From IMG/VR virus record IMGVR_UViG_3300027413_000014, positions 1-41,003 of that record: 41,003 bases of DNA; one strand, given 5' to 3'. A program made the position numbers and the translations under genes. This DNA comes from a virus. The notes under the pieces are model-generated. The model did not search any database. It worked only from the letters and a program-made list of their open reading frames with translations, and was not told where the DNA came from. Positions 16,295-23,971 of the stretch are shown here, in pieces (the first letter of the stretch is position 1; every line of letters starts with the position of its first letter).

Positions 16295-16314
16295 TTTTTT
16301 TTTGATATAAGCTA

Positions 16315-16344
16315 TTTACTTTTTTAAACAAAGTACTATATATA
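16315..16344 (+). promoter_or_regulatory. Sigma70-like promoter for hsp20
   Basis: TTTACT at 16315-16320 and TATATA at 16339-16344 are 18 bp apart. The predicted RNA start near 16351 leaves an ~88-nt untranslated leader before the hsp20 ATG. Confidence 0.55.
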
Positions 16345-16351
16345 CTATAGA

Positions 16352-16438
16352 GGCAATTCATAGGAATTGTCCAAAGACGGAGGGATGCAGAATAGTCTGG
16401 TCCCAGAACATTCTTGCTTGGAAGAGGAGAACACCAAA
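16352..16438 (+). promoter_or_regulatory. Candidate ROSE-like RNA thermometer in hsp20 leader
   Basis: The leader begins with a hairpin (16352-16371; CAATTC paired to GAATTG around ATAG). It ends with TTGCT at 16414-16418 facing the ribosome-binding site AGGAG at 16425-16429 across a six-base loop. In RNA, UUGCU against AGGAG gives U-G, U-A, G-G, C-G and U-A. This is the pairing, including the G-G mismatch, that defines ROSE thermometers of bacterial small heat-shock genes. The flanks pair poorly, so the call needs a fold prediction. Confidence 0.45.
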
Positions 16439-16909
16439 ATGACAGGCATACAAACACTATTTCCGCGATCATCTTTTGTAGGATTTGATCATCTGTTTAA
16501 TGAAATGGAACATACCGTTCGTCACGCAGCAGATCACTATCCGCCCCATAATATTATTAGAGCATCTGAGCACGAGTATCTTATTGAACTCGCAGTTGCT
16601 GGTTTTTCAAAAGATGAATTATCAATAGAAGTTAAAGATAGAACTTTGATGATAACTGGAGAACATGTAAGCAAAGGAAGAGATTTTATTCATCGTGGTA
16701 TTAGTACCAAAAAGTTTAAACGTACTTTTCGATTGTCTGAACACGTTCAAGTAAACGGAGCAGATATTCAAGATGGCATACTTGCTGTAGAACTGAAGTA
16801 TGAAATCCCAGAAGAAATGCGTCCTCGTAAAATTTCAATTGGAAAAAACGAGGAAAACTCAAATGCAACATATACTAACAAGTCACAACTACTTAACGAA
16901 AGCAATTAG
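16439..16909 (+). CDS. hsp20: Hsp20 small heat-shock protein (alpha-crystallin domain)
   Basis: I place the start at 16439 (MTGIQTLFPRSSF, 156 residues), 9 bases after AGGAG. An upstream TTG at 16367 would translate the structured leader. The IbpA-like order is an N-terminal FVGFDHLFNEM, then alpha-crystallin strands (YLIELAVAGFSKDELSIEVKDRTLMITGEH), a GIStKKFKRTFRL dimer loop, and ADIQDGILAVELKYEIPEE near the end. Hsp20 binds unfolding proteins. Marine T4-like phages often carry one, probably to help virion or scaffold folding. Confidence 0.93.
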   Translation: MTGIQTLFPRSSFVGFDHLFNEMEHTVRHAADHYPPHNIIRASEHEYLIELAVAGFSKDELSIEVKDRTLMITGEHVSKGRDFIHRGISTKKFKRTFRLSEHVQVNGADIQDGILAVELKYEIPEEMRPRKISIGKNEENSNATYTNKSQLLNESN

Positions 16910-16916
16910 TTCATTA

Positions 16917-17114
16917 ATGGATCTAATTAACGATTCTCTCAACCGTTTGTGGAATTCTATGATTAGAGCCAGACAAGTAGAAGCAAACCGAAAAATTGCT
17001 CCTATGCTAAAAAGCGAATATCCAAATATGACAGTAGATCAAATTTGGGATTTATTGAATAGAAATACCATGGGTTTAGAAAACTTAGATCATCTTCCAA
17101 AGGCAGAAAGATGA
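16917..17114 (+). CDS. Hypothetical small protein downstream of hsp20
   Basis: The ATG at 16917 gives 65 residues (MDLINDSLNRLWNSMIRARQ ... HLPKAER) and follows the hsp20 stop by 7 bp. It is basic in the first half and helical. A four-base overlap with the following small gene supports it as a real cistron. No family recognised. Confidence 0.65.
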   Translation: MDLINDSLNRLWNSMIRARQVEANRKIAPMLKSEYPNMTVDQIWDLLNRNTMGLENLDHLPKAER

Positions 17115-17263
17115 TGGAATTACTTATGAAACTATTCAAATTTGTTAAGCCTAAAACTGAGATTGAATTGAGAGATGAATATTTCTCAAAAGCTAAATCT
17201 CACGCCGATCTTGAAAGGCGAATGAAAGTATGGGAGAATGATAACCTCAGAGGTTGGGGGTGA
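17111..17263 (+). CDS. Small protein resembling DUF3563-type peptides
   Basis: The 50-residue ORF starts with tandem ATGs overlapping the previous stop (ATGA). It contains LFKFVKPKTEIELRDEYFSK followed by SHADLERRMKVWEND. A short N-terminal hydrophobic stretch and a DLERRM motif are typical of ~50-residue proteins common in marine phages and proteobacteria. Function unknown. Confidence 0.6.
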   Translation: MMELLMKLFKFVKPKTEIELRDEYFSKAKSHADLERRMKVWENDNLRGWG

Positions 17264-17338
17264 TTGTATACGTTATGGTAATGAATTACCGATTATACCG
17301 ACAAATAATAGAATATTTTTGGTATAAAATAAATTAAA

Positions 17339-17362
17339 AATTGGGGCATTTCTGCCCCAATT
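17339..17362. terminator. GC-rich hairpin, best read as a minus-strand terminator
   Basis: AATTGGGGCA and TGCCCCAATT form a perfect 10-bp stem around TTTC. On the plus strand the stem is followed by ACACAC rather than a T-run. On the minus strand it is followed by TTTTTAATTTATTTT. It therefore looks like an intrinsic terminator for antisense transcription, or a weak bidirectional one. Confidence 0.55.
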
Positions 17363-17370
17363 ACACACTA

Positions 17371-17420
17371 CACAGTTATGATTAATAAAAGATGGTTTTA
17401 TTAATCATAACACAGTTATG
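17371..17420. repeat. 15-bp inverted repeat bracketed by 10-bp direct repeats
   Basis: Arms at 17376-17390 and 17396-17410 (TTATGATTAATAAAA and its exact complement) flank GATGG. CACAGTTATG occurs at 17371-17380 and again at 17411-17420. The second copy supplies part of the ribosome-binding region of the next gene. The rest of the 17264-17429 gap holds only the short inverted repeat GGTAATGAATTACC and no gene. Confidence 0.8.
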
Positions 17421-17429
17421 GAGAATATA

Positions 17430-17735
17430 ATGAAAGAATATATTAATGATGCTTGGAACAGCGTAATGGATGCGAATATCAATCCATTAAAAAATATCCC
17501 TAATTTACAAGTCCGACATCTTATTATGCAAATTCTTGCTTGGATGTGGGTATCAGTATGCTCTATGTATATTGGTAGTATTGTTTTTTGGGGAATCAAT
17601 GCAATTGCTCACACGCTCTTACTTGCTGCTATTGTAATTACAGTTGGCACTTTTGAGACCGCAAAAAGAAATCCTAAAGCTTTTACTAGAATTGATGGAT
17701 ATAACGGTCGCCAGAAAAACGGCGAACACAATTAA
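17430..17735 (+). CDS. Small membrane protein upstream of DNA polymerase
   Basis: I choose the ATG at 17430, 8 bases after GGAG; the upstream ATG at 17418 contains that site. The 101-residue protein has two hydrophobic segments, about residues 31-53 (LIMQILAWMWVSVCSMYIGS) and 57-76 (INAIAHTLLLAAIVITVG), and a charged C-terminus. It is probably an inner-membrane protein of unknown role. Confidence 0.7.
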   Translation: MKEYINDAWNSVMDANINPLKNIPNLQVRHLIMQILAWMWVSVCSMYIGSIVFWGINAIAHTLLLAAIVITVGTFETAKRNPKAFTRIDGYNGRQKNGEHN

Positions 17736-17747
17736 AGGAACACACAC

Positions 17748-17969
17748 ATGACACAGAAAAACCCCTTTGAAATTAGAGCTGAAATGCTTCAAATGGCTAA
17801 AGACTATATGGATCAACAATATAAAATGAATATTCAACTTGCGACTGATATGTATGATCAAGGTCAAAAAAATATGGTAGAATTACAGGATGCGTATAAA
17901 ATGTATTCAGTTGAAGACATGATGGCAAAGGCCAAAGAAATGTATTCTTTTGTCTCGAAGAAAGATTAA
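17748..17969 (+). CDS. Conserved small phage protein, unknown function
   Basis: The 73-residue helical protein starts KNPFEIRAEMLQMAKDYMDQQ and continues with VELQDAYKMYSVEDMMAKAKEMYSFV. Proteins starting NPFEIR followed by a helix like this are common next to structural or replication genes in marine T4-like phages. No catalytic motif. Good ribosome-binding site (AAAGGAAC). Confidence 0.65.
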   Translation: MTQKNPFEIRAEMLQMAKDYMDQQYKMNIQLATDMYDQGQKNMVELQDAYKMYSVEDMMAKAKEMYSFVSKKD

Positions 17970-17972
17970 AGG

Positions 17973-18001
17973 TTTACATTACTTCTATATTATGTTATAA
18001 T
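17973..18001 (+). promoter_or_regulatory. Sigma70-like promoter for DNA polymerase gene 43
   Basis: TTTACA (17973-17978), 17 bp, TATAAT (17996-18001). Transcription would begin within ~20 bp of the gene 43 start codon, giving a very short leader. Confidence 0.8.
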
Positions 18002-18024
18002 TACTCCAATGACGGAGGAATGTT

Positions 18025-20616
18025 TTGAATAATTTTTACACATCAGTTAATCGGTATGGTAATACTATTTTATATAGAGGCTATACTGAAAACGGTACTC
18101 GAATAGAAGACCGAATTAAATTTGGTCCAACACAATATTTGCCATCGAAAGAACCTACAAAATTCCGTTCTTTCGATGGCGGCTATTTAAATGCTATTAA
18201 ATTTCAAAAAATGAGTGAGTCAAAAGATTTTCTTGAAACTTATAAAGAAATGGAAGGCGTTAAAGTATATGGCACCCGAAATTATATCCAACAATTTATT
18301 ACAGATAAATTTCCAACTGATATAAAATTTAATCAAAATCATATCAATATAGTTAATTTTGATATTGAAGTTGCATCAGACGATGGATTTCCTGTTCCAG
18401 AAGAAGCTGCATATCCTATTATATCAATTGCTCTTAAATCTAGTAAATCTTCCATCTATGAAGTTTGGGGATTAAACGATTATGATCCAGCAAAAACAGA
18501 ATTAGAAATGAATGGTGATCTAATCAAGTATCATAAATTTGATACTGAAAAAGCTATGTTAGCTTCATTTTTACATTATTGGGTAAACAATTATCCAGAT
18601 GTTATTACAGGTTGGCATATTCGTTTCTTTGATATTCCTTATCTTGTAAATCGTATCAAAAATATTGGTACTGAAGAAGCAGCCAATAAACTTTCTCCAT
18701 GGAAGCTGGTTAATGATAGACAAATAACTAAGATGGGCCGCACTCAATATAGTTATGAATTAGTTGGTATTCAAACCGCAGACTATATTGAATTATTCAA
18801 AAAGTTTGGTTATTCATACGGCGCTCAAGAATCTTATAAGCTTGACCATATTGCTTATACAGTTCTCAATGAAAAAAAATTATCTTATGAAGAACATGGT
18901 AATCTTCATAGTCTATATAAAGCTGACCATCAAAAGTTTATTGACTATAATATTAAAGATGTTCAACTTGTAGACCGTATTGATCAAAAAATGGGTCTTA
19001 TTAATCTTGGATTGACTATGGCATATAAAGGTGGTGTTAATCTTGGTGATACAATGGGTACAACTTCAATATGGGAATCAATCATTTATCGAAGACTTCT
19101 TAAAAATAATATAATATCACCAATTGAACAGATTAAACCATGTATGTATGCTGTTCATGGAGCTACTGAAACTTCAAAGAAAAACCCAGCTGGTAATTTA
19201 GATCGTACCCGTGAACCACAAAAATCTCACGCAATTGCTGGAGGTTATGTTAAAGATCCACATGTTGGTTCACATGATTGGGTCGTATCATTTGATTTAA
19301 ATTCTCTATATCCAAACATAATTGTTCAATCTAATATATCACCTGAAACTCTTGTAAAAGATAAATCATTTGGTCAATATCCTCAAGGCGTTGATCATTA
19401 TTTTACTGCAGGTGAGGCTGCTTCTAATGAGTATTCTATATGTGCAAGTGGTGTCCCATTTAGTAAAAATAAGCAAGGTATTATTCCTGAACTAATTGTT
19501 GAATATTATGCTGAACGTAGCGTAATTAAACAAAAAATGCTTAAGGTAAAACAAGAGTATGAGCAAACAAAAAATGTAGCTCTTGAGTCAGAAATTAATC
19601 AGCTAGAAAATAATCAAATGTCTATTAAGATTTTACTTAATTCTTTGTATGGCGCAATGGCAAATAAGTATTTTAAATATTTTGATAATGCTCTTGCCGA
19701 AAGTGTAACTCTTACTGGTCAACTTTCAATAAAGTGGGCTGAAAGAGCTATCAATATTGAAATGAATAAAATACTTAAAACTAAAGGAAAAGATTATGTT
19801 ATTGCTATTGACACTGACTCAGTCTATATTAATTTTGGTCCTCTTATTGCTCAACTGGCGCCAAAAGACCCTGTTAAAGCATTGGACAAAATATGTAAGA
19901 CACACTTCGAACCTATAATTGCTAAGTCATATGATGAATTATTTCATAGATTAAATGCTTACACTCCTCGTATGGAAATGGGCAGGGAAGTTATAGCTGA
20001 TCGTGGTATATGGACAGCGAAGAAAAGATATATTCTCAATGTACATAATAACGAGGGTGTACAATATGCTGAACCAAAACTTAAAATTATGGGTATTGAA
20101 GCTATTAAATCAAGTACTCCTGAAGTAGTTCGTGATAAATTTAAAGAAGCATTTAAAATAATTGTTACTGGATCTGAAATTAAAACTCGTAAGTTTATAG
20201 ATAACTTCAGACAAGAATTTAAATCATTATCTCCCGAAAAAGTATCATTTCCTCGTGGAGTGTCAGAAGTTACTAAATGGCAAGATAGAAATTTAATTTA
20301 TAAAAAGGGTACACCAATTCATGTTCGTGGTTCTCTTTTATATAATCACGAAATTAAAGACAAAGCTCTTAATAAAAAATATGATATGATACAAAATGGC
20401 GAAAAGATTAAATTCACTTATCTTAAGATGCCTAATCCTATTAAAGAAAATGTCATATCCTTTCCAGAATACTTACCACCCGAGCTTAATCTTCATAAAT
20501 ATATAAACTATGATATGCAATTTGATAAAACTTTTATTGAACCACTCACACCAATTCTTGACGCTGTTGGTTGGTCGGTTGAAGATAGAGCAACGTTAGA
20601 GGATTTCTTTGGATGA
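18025..20616 (+). CDS. 43: gp43 family-B DNA polymerase
   Basis: The 863-residue protein (T4 is 898) is one uninterrupted frame. Exonuclease motif I is D113-I-E115, polymerase motif A is D424 in [10 protein letters not shown], motif B starts at K535 (KILLNSLYG) and motif C is IDTDS with D596 and D598. The C-terminal LEDFFG is a plausible clamp-binding peptide. The start is TTG at 18025, 6 bases after GGAGG; the nearer ATG at 18020 runs into a stop after two codons. A strong hairpin lies 116 bases into the gene. It overlaps the PEP carboxykinase-like gene by 4 bp. Confidence 0.97.
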   Translation: MNNFYTSVNRYGNTILYRGYTENGTRIEDRIKFGPTQYLPSKEPTKFRSFDGGYLNAIKFQKMSESKDFLETYKEMEGVKVYGTRNYIQQFITDKFPTDIKFNQNHINIVNFDIEVASDDGFPVPEEAAYPIISIALKSSKSSIYEVWGLNDYDPAKTELEMNGDLIKYHKFDTEKAMLASFLHYWVNNYPDVITGWHIRFFDIPYLVNRIKNIGTEEAANKLSPWKLVNDRQITKMGRTQYSYELVGIQTADYIELFKKFGYSYGAQESYKLDHIAYTVLNEKKLSYEEHGNLHSLYKADHQKFIDYNIKDVQLVDRIDQKMGLINLGLTMAYKGGVNLGDTMGTTSIWESIIYRRLLKNNIISPIEQIKPCMYAVHGATETSKKNPAGNLDRTREPQKSHAIAGGYVKDPHVGSHDWVVSFDLNSLYPNIIVQSNISPETLVKDKSFGQYPQGVDHYFTAGEAASNEYSICASGVPFSKNKQGIIPELIVEYYAERSVIKQKMLKVKQEYEQTKNVALESEINQLENNQMSIKILLNSLYGAMANKYFKYFDNALAESVTLTGQLSIKWAERAINIEMNKILKTKGKDYVIAIDTDSVYINFGPLIAQLAPKDPVKALDKICKTHFEPIIAKSYDELFHRLNAYTPRMEMGREVIADRGIWTAKKRYILNVHNNEGVQYAEPKLKIMGIEAIKSSTPEVVRDKFKEAFKIIVTGSEIKTRKFIDNFRQEFKSLSPEKVSFPRGVSEVTKWQDRNLIYKKGTPIHVRGSLLYNHEIKDKALNKKYDMIQNGEKIKFTYLKMPNPIKENVISFPEYLPPELNLHKYINYDMQFDKTFIEPLTPILDAVGWSVEDRATLEDFFG
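18141..18180. repeat. 14-bp perfect inverted repeat inside gene 43
   Basis: GCCATCGAAAGAAC (18141-18154) and its exact complement GTTCTTTCGATGGC (18167-18180) flank a 12-base loop. It is near 50% G+C in an AT-rich gene. The stem lies close to the 5' end of the mRNA, where it could influence translation or message stability. Confidence 0.85.
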
Positions 20617-21845
20617 CAAATATTAATATTACAACAAGTCCAACAGGACGAAGCCCAGAAAATAAATACTTTTTTGGAGAAAAAACAAAGTGTTTAGACA
20701 AGACTCGACCAAAGTATTATAAAGTTGGAGAAATGGAAGATTTTCTTCAATTTGCAGATTTGATGATGCCTAGGCTAATATCAGAACATATTTATAGAAA
20801 ACCATTATATCTTGAAACATGTAATATCAGATTTAAAATAATTACTAATGATGCGAGACATGAGCAATTTGTTAAGAATATGTTTGATGTATTGCCTGAT
20901 GGGTTTGATCCTCAAGTTTATCCACATAGCGCACATGATTCTGATTGGACGATTTGGCATAACACAGAATTAAAGGTCGATGAACCAAAAATCTATGTAA
21001 ATCTTGATACTAAAACTATGTTAATTGCTGGAACAACATTTTTAGGTGAAATCAAAAAAGGTATATTTGGTATAGTTAGTTTTGAACTACCAAGATATGA
21101 TATTTTACCAATGCATTGTAGTGCCTTTACATATAATGATACAACTAATTTAATGTTTGGATTAAGTGGTACTGGTAAAACTACTCTTAGTAGCGATCCG
21201 GATTATAGATTAATTAGTGATGACGAAGTATCTTGGAATCATGATGGAATTGAAATGATAGAAACTGGTTGTTATGCAAAGAGTGAAGGGTTAACACCAG
21301 AGACACATAAGACTATATTTGATGCAGTAGAAAAAGCAAGATCAGAAGATTGCTTAGTTGTAGAAAATCCAGGTGTACCAAACGCAAGATTAAGTTATCC
21401 TATCACTTGTGTTGAAAACGCGTATCATGAACCTCAACAATTTAATCATCCAACTAATATCTTTTTTCTTACTATGGATGCAAAAGGCGTGTTTCCTCCG
21501 GTATCTAAAATTTCTGGTGAGACTGTACGACGTTTCTTTGAAACTGGATATACGAGCCAAATGCCTGGAACTGAACAAGGAGCAACAGAAATCAAGCCAC
21601 TCTTTAGTCCATGCTATGGCTCACCTTTTATGCCAAGACCGATACATGTTTATAGTGATTTACTAATGAGTAAAATTAATGATAATAAATGCAACGTATA
21701 TTTAATCAATACGGGAATGGATAAAGAAGGCAAGCGATATCCATTGGACTTTACTAGAAATTGTGTCAAGGGAGCTATTAGACGTGGTACTCATGACGAT
21801 AGTGAAAGTGTGTTAAACATTCTAGAAAGCTTAATAAATGATTAA
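20613..21845 (+). CDS. ATP-type phosphoenolpyruvate carboxykinase homologue
   Basis: The 410-residue protein has the whole PckA motif set in order. It has GRSPENK (R13), GEIKKG (K148, K149), MHCSA (H168), the kinase-1a loop GLSGTGKTT at 183-191 and ISDDE (D203, D204) followed by GCYAK. It then has NARLSYPI (R259), [18 protein letters not shown]-like PGTEQG, and DFTR (R382). These correspond to substrate, metal and ATP residues of E. coli PckA (540 residues), which converts oxaloacetate and ATP to PEP, CO2 and ADP. It is shorter at both ends. It overlaps gene 43 by 4 bp and the next gene by 8 bp, so it is co-translated with DNA polymerase. A changed substrate is possible. Confidence 0.88.
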   Translation: MTNINITTSPTGRSPENKYFFGEKTKCLDKTRPKYYKVGEMEDFLQFADLMMPRLISEHIYRKPLYLETCNIRFKIITNDARHEQFVKNMFDVLPDGFDPQVYPHSAHDSDWTIWHNTELKVDEPKIYVNLDTKTMLIAGTTFLGEIKKGIFGIVSFELPRYDILPMHCSAFTYNDTTNLMFGLSGTGKTTLSSDPDYRLISDDEVSWNHDGIEMIETGCYAKSEGLTPETHKTIFDAVEKARSEDCLVVENPGVPNARLSYPITCVENAYHEPQQFNHPTNIFFLTMDAKGVFPPVSKISGETVRRFFETGYTSQMPGTEQGATEIKPLFSPCYGSPFMPRPIHVYSDLLMSKINDNKCNVYLINTGMDKEGKRYPLDFTRNCVKGAIRRGTHDDSESVLNILESLIND

Positions 21846-22554
21846 TTTTATTTTTGATGTTGATGGAACCCTTACTCCAAGCAGAAGTAAAATGGATGAG
21901 GAGTTTTCAAAGTTTTTCTTTGATTTTTGTTGTTTAAATAAAGTATATTTAGTAACAGGTAGTGATATTCAAAAAACACGAGAGCAGGTTGGAGAAGTCA
22001 TTTGGGGAATGACTAAGCGTAACTATCAATGTTCCGGTAATGACGTATGGGAACGTGGTAAGAATATTCGTACTTCTACTTTAAAGTTACCAGACGAAAT
22101 GTGGGGTTATTTGAATAGAGCTATCAGTGATAGCTCATTTCCAGTTCAAAATGGACAACACATTGAGGAGCGTCCTGGGCTATATAACTTATCTATTCCA
22201 GGAAGAAATATAGGCAATCGTACTCGAATTCAATATGTAGCATATGACAATCATACTAATGAAAGAAATAATATTGCTGCTAAGTTGCAAGACCAATTTC
22301 CGTTGTTTGAATTTAAAGTCGCAGGAGAAACAGGTATAGATATTACTGCTAAAGGAAATAATAAATCACAAATTCTTGATGATTTTGATCCTTTAGATAT
22401 TATCTATTTCTTTGGAGACACGTGCGATAAGGGTGGAAATGATCATGAAATCGCATTAGCTGTACATGATCGTGGAGGAGAAAATAGTACATATCAAGTA
22501 AATAGTTGGGAAGACACCTTTTCTTATTTACAAGCTATTAAAAATGTAGTATAA
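21838..22554 (+). CDS. Eukaryote-type phosphomannomutase-like HAD enzyme
   Basis: The 238-residue protein (human PMM2 is 246) starts with HAD motif I FDVDGTLTPSR (nucleophile D7, general acid D9). It carries VTGSDIQKTREQVG, the cap-domain segment EERPGLYNLSIPGRN, ETGIDITAKGNNKSQIL and motif IV FFGDTCDKGGNDHEIA. This is the PMM1/PMM2 arrangement, not the bacterial ManB fold. It would interconvert mannose- or glucose-6-phosphate and -1-phosphate, feeding sugar-nucleotide synthesis. It overlaps the PEP carboxykinase gene by 8 bp. Confidence 0.85.
   Translation: MINFIFDVDGTLTPSRSKMDEEFSKFFFDFCCLNKVYLVTGSDIQKTREQVGEVIWGMTKRNYQCSGNDVWERGKNIRTSTLKLPDEMWGYLNRAISDSSFPVQNGQHIEERPGLYNLSIPGRNIGNRTRIQYVAYDNHTNERNNIAAKLQDQFPLFEFKVAGETGIDITAKGNNKSQILDDFDPLDIIYFFGDTCDKGGNDHEIALAVHDRGGENSTYQVNSWEDTFSYLQAIKNVV
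22118..22136. repeat. 9+1+9 bp perfect palindrome in PMM-like gene
   Basis: GAGCTATCA and TGATAGCTC flank a single G. Dyad symmetry of this kind is seen in operators and in tight hairpins. It falls within codons for RAISDSS, so it may be incidental. Confidence 0.5.
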
Positions 22555-22555
22555 T
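22527..22555 (+). promoter_or_regulatory. Sigma70-like promoter for mazG-like gene
   Basis: TTTACA (22527-22532), 17 bp, TATAAT (22550-22555), embedded in the last codons of the PMM-like gene and 26 bp before the next start. Confidence 0.7.
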
Positions 22556-22580
22556 ACTCTATATAATGATGGAGAATATA

Positions 22581-22994
22581 ATGACTAAAGTATGGTTTAA
22601 TGACATCGAGCAAATGCATAAAAAGTTTGGTGTCAACGATTGGTTTGAAGCCAATAAAGATAATAAAGAATTGATGGCAAAATATCTTGCATTTCGTATG
22701 TCAATGATTAAAGAAGAATACGACGAGACTATGGATGCTATCGAAGCAAAAGATGCTGAAGAAGTAGTTGATGGTTTAATTGATATGTGTGTATTTGCTA
22801 TTGGCACTCTTGAAGTATTAGGTGTTAATGGTAATGAAGCATGGACAAAAGTATTCAATGCTAATATGACTAAATCTCCTGGTGTTAAGCCTGGTCGTCC
22901 TAATCCGTTTGGATTACCAGATTTGCTTAAGCCTGAAGGATGGACTGCACCAACTCATAGAGGTAATCATGGAAGTCTCAGCGACATTCTTTAA
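22581..22994 (+). CDS. MazG-superfamily nucleotide pyrophosphohydrolase-like protein
   Basis: The start at 22581 follows GGAG by 6 bases; an upstream in-frame ATG at 22566 contains that site. The 137-residue protein has the all-alpha NTP-PPase pattern EEYDE at 45-49 and EEVVDGLID at 60-68, followed by GVNGNEAWTKVFNANMTK, typical of phage phosphoribosyl-ATP pyrophosphatase-like proteins. It probably hydrolyses a (d)NTP or related nucleotide to the monophosphate. The end overlaps the primase-like gene by 26 bp. Confidence 0.8.
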   Translation: MTKVWFNDIEQMHKKFGVNDWFEANKDNKELMAKYLAFRMSMIKEEYDETMDAIEAKDAEEVVDGLIDMCVFAIGTLEVLGVNGNEAWTKVFNANMTKSPGVKPGRPNPFGLPDLLKPEGWTAPTHRGNHGSLSDIL

Positions 22995-23904
22995 ATCTAT
23001 ATATGATAATAAAACTAATCGTAACATGAAATTTAATAGCTTCTCTCAATTTGAGAAGCTATTATATAAATTGTCTGAGATGCCTAGGAAAGGAAAAAAA
23101 GATGCTGAACTTATATCACCAGCTAGTTATGTTGATGATACGACTCGGGCAAACAAAAATGTTTTGGATTGGTCAGGTTGGACTGCTGTTGATGTTGATG
23201 ATCATGAGTTTAAAGGAAACTTAAAAGATGAGTTATATAATCGTTTTGGTAGTCTTTCTTATGTTTGCTATAGTACTGCTAGTAGTTCCGACAATCATCC
23301 AAAGTTTAGGCTTGTCTTCCCACTTAGCAAACCGGTTGAATCTGTTAAAATCAAGCATTTCTGGTTCGCTCTCAATAAAGAACTCGGTGAAATTGGAGAT
23401 GGACAAACTAAAGACTTATCTCGAATGTATTACATCCCTGCAACGTATGCTGGCGCTAACAATTTTATATTCAGTAATAGTGGTGTGTATATTGATCCTG
23501 AGCAGTTAATATCCAAACATCCATATACTGAAAAACGAGGGTCATCATTTATGGATAGGCTTACACCTGAAATGCAAGCTCAGGTTATAGAACATCGTAA
23601 AAATAAAATGGAAAATACTAATTTTAATTGGTCTGGATATAGAGACTGTCCATTTATCAATAAGAATCATATTAAAGAATGGTTTGCTATATCTGGTATT
23701 GATAATTCTGGTAGATACGCTATGATATATAAGATCATGGTATCAACAGCAATAAGTGCTATTAAAAAAGAATATCCAATATCGTCATATGAAATTGAAC
23801 AATTAGTAAGAGAATTGGATAATGAAACAAGCCGTAGATATGAAAAACGACCATTAAATATTGAAGCTGATAGAGCTATAGAATATGCATATAAAAATGC
23901 ATAA
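22969..23904 (+). CDS. Primase-polymerase (AEP)-like protein
   Basis: I place the start at 22969 (MEVSATFFKS, 311 residues), after AGAGG and overlapping the mazG-like gene. The core reads WTAVDVDDHEF with acidic residues 75, 77 and 78, then YVCYSTASSSDNHPKFRLVFPLS with H110 and R114. This is the acidic pair, sxH-type motif and basic residue of archaeo-eukaryotic primase folds. A helical C-terminal region resembles primase C-terminal domains. It may prime for gp41, but no DnaG-type gp61 is in view to compare. Start alternatives include ATG 23026. Confidence 0.55.
   Translation: MEVSATFFKSIYDNKTNRNMKFNSFSQFEKLLYKLSEMPRKGKKDAELISPASYVDDTTRANKNVLDWSGWTAVDVDDHEFKGNLKDELYNRFGSLSYVCYSTASSSDNHPKFRLVFPLSKPVESVKIKHFWFALNKELGEIGDGQTKDLSRMYYIPATYAGANNFIFSNSGVYIDPEQLISKHPYTEKRGSSFMDRLTPEMQAQVIEHRKNKMENTNFNWSGYRDCPFINKNHIKEWFAISGIDNSGRYAMIYKIMVSTAISAIKKEYPISSYEIEQLVRELDNETSRRYEKRPLNIEADRAIEYAYKNA
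23034..23064. repeat. 12-bp perfect stem-loop in 5' part of primase-like gene
   Basis: TAATAGCTTCTC (23034-23045) and GAGAAGCTATTA (23053-23064) flank a seven-base loop. It lies 40 bases after the mazG-like stop and 8 bases after the alternative ATG at 23026, so it could separate expression of the two overlapping genes. Confidence 0.8.
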
Positions 23905-23919
23905 TATTAAAAATAATCC

Positions 23920-23948
23920 TTTACAATCGCTCAAAAGTGTGTTATAAA
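23920..23948 (+). promoter_or_regulatory. Sigma70-like promoter
   Basis: TTTACA (23920-23925), 17 bp, TATAAA (23943-23948), followed by AAAGGAG before the gene at 23972. Confidence 0.65.
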
Positions 23949-23971
23949 GAATATAACAAAAGGAGTTACCA

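Noticed and set aside
16253-16310. Terminator after regA
   Set aside because: There is a run of nine T residues at about 16294, but only a weak distant CCAAT/ATTGG pairing before it, so no convincing stem.
16367-16438. N-terminal extension of Hsp20 from TTG 16367
   Set aside because: The segment has no Hsp20 similarity, a poor ribosome-binding site, and overlaps the structured leader; the ATG at 16439 has AGGAG.
17264-17429. Possible tRNA in the hairpin-rich gap
   Set aside because: Stems are not arranged as a cloverleaf and there is no GTTCGANTC-type T-loop or CCA end.
22559-22858. Antisense 99-residue ORF over the mazG-like gene
   Set aside because: It is a mirror of the sense gene with no leader or recognisable protein features.
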